Shown here in pieces: positions 1-8,573 of a stretch of DNA of 21,724 nucleotides. This DNA comes from JAOTWJ01 sp036398175 (GTDB lineage Bacteria; Gemmatimonadota; Gemmatimonadetes; Gemmatimonadales; GWC2-71-9). The notes under the pieces are model-generated. The model had not been told where the DNA came from. It ran no database searches and saw only the letters and a list, made by a program, of their open reading frames with translations. The stretch is taken from contig DASWHL010000082.1 in NCBI GenBank assembly GCA_036398175.1, forward strand, positions 1 to 21,724. The letters run 5' to 3'. Each line of letters starts with the position of its first letter. Within the stretch, counting starts at the first letter, position 1. The position numbers and the translations under genes are program-made.

Positions 1-3000
1 CTGCGGCGGTTGGCGCCGCAGCGACCGGAGTCCACGCTCGTGCGTGAAGCCCGCGCGCGGCCGCTGGCCGTGCGTGAGGCCGTGGGTGAGGCGCTGGCCC
101 GCGACGATCTCGCGGCGGCCGGCAGGCTCGCGGCGGCCTACGCGACGGCGTGGCGCGACTCGTTTCTGGTGCGGGAGGTGAAGCGGTTCACCGGTTGGCC
201 CGCCGATCGGCGCGCGGCCAAGCTGTGGGCCGACAGCGTTCGTCGCTCGGGGATCACCGTGTTCGGCCAGGATGGGGCCGCGGCCGCTGTGGCCGTGTGG
301 CGGCGCGCGCTCGTGGCGTCCGAGGCGATTGCCGACACGGCCGGCATGGCTGCGGCGCTGGGGAACATCGGCGCGGGCCTCTCGGTGGACGGCCCGCTGG
401 ACAGCGCCGACATCTACCTCGAGCGCGCCCGCCTGCTGGCCGCCGCGGTCGGCCATCTCCAGGTCGAGGCCAACGCCGTCGGTCTCCTGGGGGACGTGCG
501 CGCCGCCCGCGGCGACCCCGCGCGGGCGCGCGCGCGATACGCTCAGGCCATGGCCCTGCGCGAGCGCATCGGCGACACGCGCGGCATGGCGGCCGACCTG
601 AACAACCTCGGGCTGCTCGCCCAGGAGCTCGGCGACCCCGAGGAAGCGCGCCGCCGGTTCGAAGCGGCGCTCGCGCTCAACCGGCGCGAGGACCGGCACG
701 AGGTGGCGGCCACGAACCTCGTCAACCTGGCGGGGCTCGCGAGCCTGGACGGCGACCTCGCGCGCGCCGCGCGCCTGTACCGTGACGCGCTGGCCACCTG
801 GCGCGCCCGGGATCAGTGGGCGGACGCGGCGGACGCCCTCCACGGCCTCGGGCTCGTGGACCTCCGTCGCGGCGACTACCCGGCGGCGCGGGACGCGCTC
901 GTCGAGGCGCTCGACATCTACGAGCGGACGGGCCCGGCCGCGACGGCACTGGCCGTGCGGCGCGCGCTGGCGGCGGCACGCGGTGCCCAGGGCGACATAC
1001 AGGGGGCGCTGGACGAGCTGCGCCGCGCGGAGGACGCGGCCGCGGAAGTCGGCGCGGCCGCGCAAGACCGCGCCGGCCTGGCGCTCCTCCGGGCGGACCT
1101 CGCGGTCCAGCTCAACGCACTCGCCGAGGCCGAGAGGTCATATGCGCGCGCCGAGGGGCTGTATCGGGAGGCGGGCGACGCGCCCGGGGAGGCCACGGCA
1201 CGGGAAGGCCGCGGCCTGGTTTTGCTCGAGCGCGAAGACCATGCCGGTGCGCAGGCGCTGATCGAGGCGGCCCTTGCCACCCACCTCGCGGCTGGGGACC
1301 GACGGGAGGCCGGGCTCGCGCGCCTTTCCCTTGGCCGCGTGGCGAGGGCGCGCGGCGACATCGCGGCCGCGCGCGGCGCGCTAACCACGGCCGCCGACGA
1401 GCTTGCCCGCGTGGGCGACCCCGTGGCACTGGCCGCGGCGCTGAGCGAGCGCGCGGAGCTGGAGGCGGAAGCGGGGCTGTTCGCCGCGGCCGAGGCCCTG
1501 TATCGCGAAGGGCTCGACCGGCTGGCGGGGCGGCGGGTGCCGGACGTGGCGTGGCGCCTGCACGCGGGGCTCGCCGCCACGCGCCGCGCGCAACGCGACC
1601 AGAACGGCGCCGCGCGGGCGCTGCGATCCGCCATTGCGATCGTGGAGGAGCCCAGGGCGTCGCTGGCCCTGCCGGAACGCCGCTCGGCCTTCCTCGCCGA
1701 CAAGTGGGAACTGTACGCGCAGCTCGCCCTTGTCGAGCATGGGCGCGGCTGGCCGGGCGCGGCGTTCGAGGCCAGCGAGCGTCTGCGCGCGGGCGAGATG
1801 CTCGGGCTCCTCGCGCGGGGCCGCGTGACGGCGCCGGGCGATACGGCCGCGGAGCTGGTGGGGCGCGAGCAGGACCTCCGCCGCCGCATCGGCGAGCTGA
1901 GCCGCCGTCTGGAGGGCAGGGCCGCCGGACCGGAGACGCTCCGCGGGCCCGACGTTTCTGCCGTGGGCGGCGTCACGCGCGAAGCGCTGCTCCACGCGCA
2001 GCAGGCGTATGCCGACCTGCTCCTCGAGCTGCGGGAGCGCGCGCCCCGGCATGCGGCCCTGGTGTCGCCAGCGCCGGCCGCCTGGCGTGACGTGGCGCGC
2101 CGGCTGGCACCGGATCAGGCGCTGGTCGAGTACCTGGTGAGCGACTCCGGGTCCCTGGCGTTCGTCGTGACCCGCGACACACTCCTTATTGCCGACCTCG
2201 GCGTCAGCCGGCGGGAGCTGGCGCGGCTCATCGAGTTCGTGCGCGGCACGCTCCAGCCGCGGGAGGCAGGCGCCGCCCCCCTGTGGCGGGGCCCGCTCCG
2301 GCGGCTGCACCAGCACCTCATCGGGATTCTGGAGGACAAAGGGTTCCTGGCGGAGACACGACGGCTGGTGCTGGTCCCGCACGCCGAATTGCACTACCTG
2401 CCGTTCGCGGCCCTCGTTCAGGGCGACGCGGGCGGGTTCCTGGTGGAACGTTACGAGCTGGCCGTGACGCCATCGGCCTCGGTGTGGCTCGCGCTTGGCG
2501 ATCGGCCGGCGCGGGCGGCCCAGGGCGTGCTCGCCCTCGCGCCCCGTCCCGACCGCCTCGCCGCGTCGCGGCGCGAGGTCGCGGCCATTCCGGCGCTCGA
2601 CGGCGGCGGCGTGCGCCGCCTGAGCGGCAGCGCCGCCAGCGAGGACGTCTTCCGCCGGGAGGCGGGCGCGCGGCGCATTCTGCACCTCGCGACCTACGGC
2701 GTGCTGAACAAACCGAATCCGCTGTTCTCCTACGTGGAGCTGGCCGGCGGCGGCGCGCACGACGGCCGGCTCGAGGTGCACGAGGTCTTCGGGCTCGATC
2801 TGGCGGCGGATCTCGTCGTGCTCTCGGCCTGTCAGACGGGGCTGGGCTCGGGGACGCTCGCCGACGTGCCGGCGGGCGACGACTGGGTGGGGCTCACGCG
2901 CGCCTTCCTTCACGCCGGGGCGGCACGCGTGGTCGCGTCGCTCTGGGCGGTGGAAGATCAGGCGACGGCCGCCTTGATGGAGCGGTTCTACCACGAATTG

Positions 3001-3135
3001 GGCGCCGGGGCAGCGCCGGCGTCGGCGCTGGCGCGGGCGCAACGCGCGCTGCTCGGAGAGCCCGGCACCGCGCATCCGTTCTTTTGGGCGGGGTTCGTGG
3101 CCGTCGAGGGACGTCCCAGGATGGAGGCCCGGTGA
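1..3135 (+). CDS. TPR-repeat protein with C-terminal CHAT domain (5' end outside window)
   Basis: The frame is open from base 1, so the true start probably lies upstream; the first start-like codon inside is TTG at 10, which is used for numbering here (1041 aa). Residues about 110-590 are Ala/Arg-rich helical tetratricopeptide repeats (for example the LNNLGLLAQELGDPEEARRR type unit). Residues about 693-1035 form a CHAT (caspase HetF-associated with TPRs) domain: the VPHAELHYLPFAAL strand, the LHLATYG segment, the LSACQTGLGSG segment with Cys941, and the ASLWAVEDQAT helix. CHAT enzymes are clan CD cysteine peptidases using His and Cys. Cys941 is present, but the residue normally His in the xHG motif is Tyr896 (codon tac at 2695), so peptidase activity is doubtful; His892 of the same segment remains. 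No signal peptide is visible in the part seen. The downstream lipoprotein genes follow closely, suggesting one operon. Confidence 0.9.
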   Translation: MRRLAPQRPESTLVREARARPLAVREAVGEALARDDLAAAGRLAAAYATAWRDSFLVREVKRFTGWPADRRAAKLWADSVRRSGITVFGQDGAAAAVAVWRRALVASEAIADTAGMAAALGNIGAGLSVDGPLDSADIYLERARLLAAAVGHLQVEANAVGLLGDVRAARGDPARARARYAQAMALRERIGDTRGMAADLNNLGLLAQELGDPEEARRRFEAALALNRREDRHEVAATNLVNLAGLASLDGDLARAARLYRDALATWRARDQWADAADALHGLGLVDLRRGDYPAARDALVEALDIYERTGPAATALAVRRALAAARGAQGDIQGALDELRRAEDAAAEVGAAAQDRAGLALLRADLAVQLNALAEAERSYARAEGLYREAGDAPGEATAREGRGLVLLEREDHAGAQALIEAALATHLAAGDRREAGLARLSLGRVARARGDIAAARGALTTAADELARVGDPVALAAALSERAELEAEAGLFAAAEALYREGLDRLAGRRVPDVAWRLHAGLAATRRAQRDQNGAARALRSAIAIVEEPRASLALPERRSAFLADKWELYAQLALVEHGRGWPGAAFEASERLRAGEMLGLLARGRVTAPGDTAAELVGREQDLRRRIGELSRRLEGRAAGPETLRGPDVSAVGGVTREALLHAQQAYADLLLELRERAPRHAALVSPAPAAWRDVARRLAPDQALVEYLVSDSGSLAFVVTRDTLLIADLGVSRRELARLIEFVRGTLQPREAGAAPLWRGPLRRLHQHLIGILEDKGFLAETRRLVLVPHAELHYLPFAALVQGDAGGFLVERYELAVTPSASVWLALGDRPARAAQGVLALAPRPDRLAASRREVAAIPALDGGGVRRLSGSAASEDVFRREAGARRILHLATYGVLNKPNPLFSYVELAGGGAHDGRLEVHEVFGLDLAADLVVLSACQTGLGSGTLADVPAGDDWVGLTRAFLHAGAARVVASLWAVEDQATAALMERFYHELGAGAAPASALARAQRALLGEPGTAHPFFWAGFVAVEGRPRMEAR

Positions 3136-3188
3136 GCACTCGCATGGTACCGGTCCGTCGGATGGACCCGGCACGGAGGTATGAAACC

Positions 3189-4829
3189 GTGAACCTGCAC
3201 TCGACCGGCCGCGCCACGTGGCTCGCCATGGCCGCGGCCCTGACGCTCAGCGCATGCGGGGACTCGACCGGTCCCGAGGACCGGCCGCTCCTCACCGCCG
3301 CGATCGTCTCCAATCCGACGGCGCGCCCCGTCAATACGACCCTGGGCCCGGGGTTCGCCACCAGCGGGACGGTGGCGGACGAGCTCGTCTACGTCTCCCT
3401 GCCTCCGGGCAACGTGAACGGTGGCTTCCGCGCCACGATTCGCAATCCGCGCAGCGGCGCGGCGGTGGAGGTGGCGTTGCTGGACGGTGGATTCGATCCG
3501 GTCCCCATCGAGGCGGCCGCCGGCGACGTCCTGGAGCTGGACGTGCAGGTCACGTGGAGCGACGCGGCCCTGCTCTTCACCATGACCGTGCCGCCCCGAC
3601 GGCTGCCGGTCGTGGTGCGGACGGACCCGCCGCCGCGCAAGCGGGACGTGCCGCTCAACGCGAGCATGCTGGTCGTCTTCAGCGAGCCCATGGATCCCGC
3701 CCTGCTGACCGGCGGGGCGGTGCAGCTGTCGCAGGGGACGACGCCCGTGGCCGGCCGGGTGGAGTTCGCGGACAACGCGCAACTCACCGTTGCGTTCCTA
3801 CCCAGCGCTCCCCTTACGCCGGAGACCACCTATCACCTGACGATCACCGAGGCGAGTCGGGACCTCCAGGGTGATCCGCTGGAGGCGACCGTCACGGTGC
3901 AGTTCGTCTCGGCGCCGCCACCCCCCGAGGGACGGATGGCGTTTTGGAGCGGGCGGGACAACGCCATCTACGCCGTGAACGCGGACGGCTCCGGGCTCGA
4001 TTCCCTGTGGTCCGGTCCGACGGGAGGAAGGTGGGCGTATGCCACGTGGTCACCCGACGGCACCCGCGTCGCGATTGGCTCGCGCTACGGCGACATGGGC
4101 GTGTGGGTGGCGAATGCCGACGGCAGCGACGCCACCCAGCTCACGGCGTCGGGGTACGCCCCCGCATGGTCGCCGGACGGGACGATGATCGCCCTCGTGC
4201 TGCAAGGTCTGCGGGTCATGAGCGCCGAGGGTTCCGAGCCGGCGCCGCTGACCTCGTCCTCACCGTGGGAATTCATGTGGTCCCCGGATGGCACCCGCAT
4301 CGTGTTCAGCGATCCCGCTGGCCTCTGGGTCGTGAACGTGGACGGCTCCGGACTCATCCAGGTCGCGACGGTCGGCCAGTCCCCCGCCTGGTCGCCGGAC
4401 GGGACCACGATAGCGTTCGTGGTCTTCGGGAACGAGACAGATCCGGTCAGCGACATCCGGCTCGTCAGCCCCGACGGATCCGGCTCGAGGACGCTGAACT
4501 ACTCCGGAAGGCGGCCCATCTGGTCGCCGGATGGGTCACGACTCGCCTTCACGCTGGGCACCGGGGTCTGCGTGGTCAACGCCGATGGCTCCGGCTTCAC
4601 CCGGCTGAGCCGTACGTGGGGGACGAAGGACTGGGCTCCCACCTGGTCGCCCGACGGCAGGCACCTCGCCTTCGTGAGCAACCGCGACCCGTGGGGGACG
4701 GGCTCCAGCGACCTGTACATCATGGGGGCCGACGGCTCCTCGATCACGAGGCTGACGTTCGACGGGATCAGGCCCTCGGATCCCGCGTGGTCTCGTCCCC
4801 TTGTCGCGGCGGCGGCAGGGAACCGATGA
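3189..4829 (+). CDS. Lipoprotein with Big_5 Ig-like domain and TolB-type PD40 beta-propeller
   Basis: I chose the GTG at 3189 because GGAGG (3175-3179) lies 9 nt upstream and the protein then begins with a clean lipoprotein signal ending LSAC (Cys23). GTG 3132, which overlaps the preceding stop, and ATG 3144 and 3162 are alternatives that only add residues before the signal. The product is 546 aa. After the signal comes a roughly 110-residue N-terminal domain shared with the next gene, then a Big_5-type Ig-like domain around the RTDPPPRKRDVPLNASM segment and the FSEPMDP segment, then a propeller with six WSPDGT-like PD40 units, each followed by a strand such as RIVFS or RLAFT. PD40 propellers in TolB and relatives bind peptides or glycans. 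I expect a membrane-anchored periplasmic or surface binding protein; the ligand is unknown. Confidence 0.88.
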   Translation: MNLHSTGRATWLAMAAALTLSACGDSTGPEDRPLLTAAIVSNPTARPVNTTLGPGFATSGTVADELVYVSLPPGNVNGGFRATIRNPRSGAAVEVALLDGGFDPVPIEAAAGDVLELDVQVTWSDAALLFTMTVPPRRLPVVVRTDPPPRKRDVPLNASMLVVFSEPMDPALLTGGAVQLSQGTTPVAGRVEFADNAQLTVAFLPSAPLTPETTYHLTITEASRDLQGDPLEATVTVQFVSAPPPPEGRMAFWSGRDNAIYAVNADGSGLDSLWSGPTGGRWAYATWSPDGTRVAIGSRYGDMGVWVANADGSDATQLTASGYAPAWSPDGTMIALVLQGLRVMSAEGSEPAPLTSSSPWEFMWSPDGTRIVFSDPAGLWVVNVDGSGLIQVATVGQSPAWSPDGTTIAFVVFGNETDPVSDIRLVSPDGSGSRTLNYSGRRPIWSPDGSRLAFTLGTGVCVVNADGSGFTRLSRTWGTKDWAPTWSPDGRHLAFVSNRDPWGTGSSDLYIMGADGSSITRLTFDGIRPSDPAWSRPLVAAAAGNR

Positions 4830-4878
4830 CGGTGCGGCGCCCACCGTCCGCCTGACGGTATCGTCAACAGGAGTGACC

Positions 4879-6612
4879 ATGCACCCCCAGCATTCGTGGC
4901 CACCCGCCCTGGCGTGGTTGGCACTCCCCTTCCTCGTCGCAGTCGGTGGCTGCGGGAATGAGTCGCCGACCGGCGCGGAGAACCGGGCGGCCCTGCCCGT
5001 ACTCTCCCAGGCAATCGTGTCGGATCCGGTGGGTGGCGCCGCGCTTGCGGCCGGCGCCGGCGGCATCACGCTGAGCGGCGCGGTGGCCGAGGAGATCGTC
5101 TATGTCTCGCTGCCACCGGAGAGCTTCCCGGACGCCGTGCAGGCCGTGATCCGGAACCCACGAACCGGCGCGTCGGCCACCGTGACGATGGCCGATGGGG
5201 GATTCGATCCCGTGCCCCTCGTGGGGAGCGCGGGCGACACGGTCGAGCTGGATATCCGGACCGCGGGTGCGACGGAGCCAGTCACGTACATGAAGCTCGT
5301 TCCTCCGGAGCGGCGCCCGATCGTGGTGCGGACCGAGCCGCCGCCCAGAAAGCGCGACGTTCCGCTCAACGCCACGATGCTGATCGTCTTCAGCGAGCCG
5401 ATCGACTCGACCACGCTCACGGATGCCGCGGTGCGGCTGCTGCGTGGGTCCGAGGCCGTGGACGGTCAGCTCGAGTTCCTGGACCTGGACCACCTCCGCG
5501 CGGTCCTCGTGCCCGCCGCCCCGCTGGCCGCCGGCATCACGTACACGTTAGCCATCACCCAGGGCATTCAGGACCTGGACGGTGACGTGCTGGAAGCGTC
5601 GGTGAACGTCGCGTTCACGACCGTGCCGCCGGAGCTCGTGGCTTCCATCGAGCTGTTTCCGAATCCCGTCGAGATCATGGTGGACGACACGTTCCAGATG
5701 ACCGTGACGACCCGCGACACCACGGGGAACGTGATCAGCGGCGCGCCGATCACGTGGTCCACGAGCGACCCGGCCAAGCTCGCGGTCTCGCAGACCGGCG
5801 TGCTGACAGCGTTGGGTGATGGCTTCTTCTACGTCACCGCTCGCGTGGATCCGGAGGCGGCCCGGGACTCCGCGGTGGCATCGGCGCTCGTCATCGTGAG
5901 CCCGCGACCGGCCGCGTCCGTGGAGGTGGCACCGGCTGCCGCCGTCCTGGCCGTCGCCCAATGGGGTCGGCTGACCGTGACGGTTCGCGACTCGGCCGGT
6001 CGCGTCGCCAACGCTCCGGCGGTCACGTGGTCCAGCAGCGATCCGGGGACGGCCGCCATCGTGCTCGACTCGACAACCAGCGTCTGGGTTCAAGGCCTGA
6101 ATCCGGGCGGTGTCACCATCACCGCCGTGAGCGGACCGGCGACGGGTACGGCCATCGTGACGGTTGTCACGCCGATGTCCGTTGACGTGTCGCCGTCCAC
6201 CGACACGGTCGTCGTGGGCGATGGCGTGCGCCTGACGGCGACCGTGCGTGATTCGGCGGGCGGCATCATCAGCTATCCCCTGGTTACGTGGACGAGCGGC
6301 GACTTGTCCGTGGCAACCGTACAGGGCGACTCCGTCACGTCCACCTACGTTACGGCATTCGTGAGCGGCGTCAGTCCGGGTACGGTTACCATATCCGCCA
6401 CCAGTGGCGCGACCAGCGGCACGGCGACGATCACGGTGGTCGCCCCCCCACCCGTGCCACCCGCACTCGGCCGGCTGCGGACGACGCCCCAGTCTGCGGA
6501 GCCGCGACGACCGCGGGCCGACCCGGCGCCGTCGGCGAGCAATCTGCCCCAATCCGGCCGTCACATCCCACGGACGCACTTCCTCGGATCACGGGGAGAT
6601 GGGAGGCGATGA
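4879..6612 (+). CDS. Lipoprotein with Big_5 domain and three Big_2-like Ig repeats
   Basis: The ATG at 4879 has AGGAG (4869-4873) 5 nt upstream and opens a lipoprotein signal with lipobox VGGC (Cys25); 577 aa. The N-terminal domain and the Big_5 domain (RTEPPPRKRDVPLNATM, FSEPIDS) are close paralogues of those in the preceding gene, 49 bp upstream. Instead of a propeller the C-terminal half has three bacterial Ig-like (Big_2/BID_2) repeats beginning VASIELFPNP, SVEVAPAAAV and SVDVSPSTDT, each with a VTWSSSDP-type core strand and a closing VTVV strand. Such repeats usually act as rigid spacers or adhesin modules. The last roughly 55 residues, after TATITVVAPPP, are Pro/Arg-rich, domain-free and end in GRR; they may be natural or due to a frameshift at a run of seven Cs near 6442-6450. 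The stop overlaps the next start. Confidence 0.87.
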   Translation: MHPQHSWPPALAWLALPFLVAVGGCGNESPTGAENRAALPVLSQAIVSDPVGGAALAAGAGGITLSGAVAEEIVYVSLPPESFPDAVQAVIRNPRTGASATVTMADGGFDPVPLVGSAGDTVELDIRTAGATEPVTYMKLVPPERRPIVVRTEPPPRKRDVPLNATMLIVFSEPIDSTTLTDAAVRLLRGSEAVDGQLEFLDLDHLRAVLVPAAPLAAGITYTLAITQGIQDLDGDVLEASVNVAFTTVPPELVASIELFPNPVEIMVDDTFQMTVTTRDTTGNVISGAPITWSTSDPAKLAVSQTGVLTALGDGFFYVTARVDPEAARDSAVASALVIVSPRPAASVEVAPAAAVLAVAQWGRLTVTVRDSAGRVANAPAVTWSSSDPGTAAIVLDSTTSVWVQGLNPGGVTITAVSGPATGTAIVTVVTPMSVDVSPSTDTVVVGDGVRLTATVRDSAGGIISYPLVTWTSGDLSVATVQGDSVTSTYVTAFVSGVSPGTVTISATSGATSGTATITVVAPPPVPPALGRLRTTPQSAEPRRPRADPAPSASNLPQSGRHIPRTHFLGSRGDGRR

Positions 6613-8573
6613 TGCGCAGCCGCCTGGGATGCCTGGTACTCGTCGTTGCCGCTGCCGGCTGCGGCGATGATGACCTCCTTGATCCGGTCGAACCCGCCGG
6701 CACCTTGCGGGTCGCGATCGCGACCATCGGCGCGGACCTGGATTCCAATGGGTACAGCCTCGCCGTAGACGGGGCCGCCCCGCGTGCGGTTGGCCTCAAC
6801 GAAACCGCCATGATTCCCGGGCTGCCGGCCGGGCCCCACGAGGTGGTCCTCAGCGGCGTGGCGGGGAACTGCGGTGTGGAGGGTGACTCCCAGCGGCCGT
6901 TTACTGTGAGCGCCGGGGATACCTCGCGCGTCGCCTTTGCGGTTACGTGCCGCGCCACGGGCGTGAGGGTCGTCGCCACCACGACAGGCATCGATCTCGA
7001 TCCGGACGGATACCAGGTGAGCGTGGACGGCGGGCCGAGTCAGCCCCTGGGCGCCCTCGGGGGCCTGATCGTCACGCGGCTGAGCCCCGGCCCGCATACG
7101 GTCACCCTGACCGGCCTCGCGGGCAACTGTACGCTGAGCGCGGAGAACCCGCGCGCCGTGATCGTCACGGTGGGTGAGATCATCGACGTCTCGTTCGCCG
7201 TCACGTGCGTCGCCGCGACGGGCGCGCTCGCGGTGACCACCGTCACCACGGGCATCGATCTGGATGCCGACTACTACGTCATCCAGGTGCCGGGCCGGCC
7301 GCTGCTGTCCATTCCGGTGAACGGCACGGCCGTGCTCGGAACCCTCGCCGCCGGCGACGTTGGCGTGACGCTCACGGAGGTGGCCACCAACTGCGGCGTG
7401 GCGGGGAACAACCCCCGAACCGTGACGGTCGTTGCGGGTGGGTCGAAGACCGACACGGTCCGTACGACCTTCGAGGTTCAGTGTGTGGCGGCGACCGGCG
7501 CGGTCGAGGTGACCGCCGTCACGTCCGGCACCGACTTCGACCTCGATGGATACACCATCCGGGTGGGCGACGGACCGCCGCAGGCGCTCGCGATGAACGG
7601 GGTGGTGACGTTCGTGGAGCTCGGCCCGGGTAGCCACGACATCCTGCTCGAGGGCCTGGCGACCAACTGCGCGGTCGTCGCGCCGAACCCCCGCACGGTA
7701 ACGGTGACAACCGGCGGTGCCACGCGCGACACCGCCCGCACCACCTTCGAGGCAACATGCGTAGACGCCGACATGCTGGCGTACGCCCGCTGGGAGTGGG
7801 ACTGGTACTGGTACAGCGAGCTCCCGACGCTCAGCGTCACGTACGCCGACGGCTCCGCCCGGGTCGCTCTCGGGTGGGGCAGCGATCCCTCCTGGTCGCC
7901 CGACGGCACGACGCTCGCCTACACCAGCATCGTCTGCCCCTACTACTGCTACCCGGGCGGGCTCGCCCGGACCCAAACCGATGGCACCGGGGCGCTGCAG
8001 CTCACGACCAACGAATCGGACACCGATCCCGCCTGGCAACCGGACGGCACCCGCATCGCGTTCACGCGCGGCCAGACCCTTCACCTGATGAACCCCGACG
8101 GCTCAGGGATCACGCCGCTCGCGGCGGCCGGCTCGGCGGCCAATCCAACATGGTCCCCCGACGGCACCGCTCTCGCCTACACCTGCCAGGTGGTCAGCGG
8201 CAATCAGGACATCTGTCGGATCAACGCGGACGGGACCGGATTCACGCAGCTGACCAGTGACACGGCCCGGGATCTGCGGCCGGCCTGGAGCCCCGACGGC
8301 TCCCAGATCGTCTTCACGACGACACGCTTCAGCGGAAGCCACGAGCTGGGCTTGATGAATCCGGACGGGAGTGGGCTCACGAGAGTCGCTCCCGGCATCG
8401 GGGCACTGCAGCCGGCCTGGTCGTCGGACGGGACGCGGATCGTGTACACGGCGTTCCGATGCGACATCTACTCCGGTTGCTCGATGCTCGGACTGGCCGT
8501 CATCAGCGCGGACGGCTCCGGCTACACCCAGATCACCAACGGGGTGGACAATGGGGCGGCCTGGCGGCCGTGA
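6612..8573 (+). CDS. Lipoprotein with four paired-cysteine repeat domains and a PD40 propeller
   Basis: Two in-frame ATGs (6609 and 6612) overlap the preceding stop. ATG 6612 is preferred because GGAGG (6602-6606) is then 5 nt away. The 653-aa product has a lipoprotein signal ending AAGC (Cys17). Residues about 30-387 are four tandem repeats of 86-92 residues (starting near 30, 118, 205 and 297), each with a TTGxDxDxDGY-type strand, a GxHxVxLxGxAxNC segment, an NPRTVTV-type strand and a terminal xxC; the two Cys per repeat probably form a disulfide. Residues 388-653 are a PD40/TolB propeller with WSPDGT, WQPDGT and WSSDGT units and several extra Cys pairs (CPYYC, FRC...SGC). An unusual aromatic run, RWEWDWYWYSE, opens the propeller. 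I infer an oxidised, extracytoplasmic binding protein; no enzyme motif is seen. Confidence 0.87.
   Translation: MRSRLGCLVLVVAAAGCGDDDLLDPVEPAGTLRVAIATIGADLDSNGYSLAVDGAAPRAVGLNETAMIPGLPAGPHEVVLSGVAGNCGVEGDSQRPFTVSAGDTSRVAFAVTCRATGVRVVATTTGIDLDPDGYQVSVDGGPSQPLGALGGLIVTRLSPGPHTVTLTGLAGNCTLSAENPRAVIVTVGEIIDVSFAVTCVAATGALAVTTVTTGIDLDADYYVIQVPGRPLLSIPVNGTAVLGTLAAGDVGVTLTEVATNCGVAGNNPRTVTVVAGGSKTDTVRTTFEVQCVAATGAVEVTAVTSGTDFDLDGYTIRVGDGPPQALAMNGVVTFVELGPGSHDILLEGLATNCAVVAPNPRTVTVTTGGATRDTARTTFEATCVDADMLAYARWEWDWYWYSELPTLSVTYADGSARVALGWGSDPSWSPDGTTLAYTSIVCPYYCYPGGLARTQTDGTGALQLTTNESDTDPAWQPDGTRIAFTRGQTLHLMNPDGSGITPLAAAGSAANPTWSPDGTALAYTCQVVSGNQDICRINADGTGFTQLTSDTARDLRPAWSPDGSQIVFTTTRFSGSHELGLMNPDGSGLTRVAPGIGALQPAWSSDGTRIVYTAFRCDIYSGCSMLGLAVISADGSGYTQITNGVDNGAAWRP

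Noticed and set aside
1381..3174. 597-codon antisense frame across the TPR-CHAT gene
   Set aside because: It is Arg/Gln/His-rich without motifs and lies wholly opposite a recognised gene.
6561..8084. 507-codon antisense frame across the repeat lipoprotein
   Set aside because: Its repetitive composition simply mirrors the repeats of the real gene.
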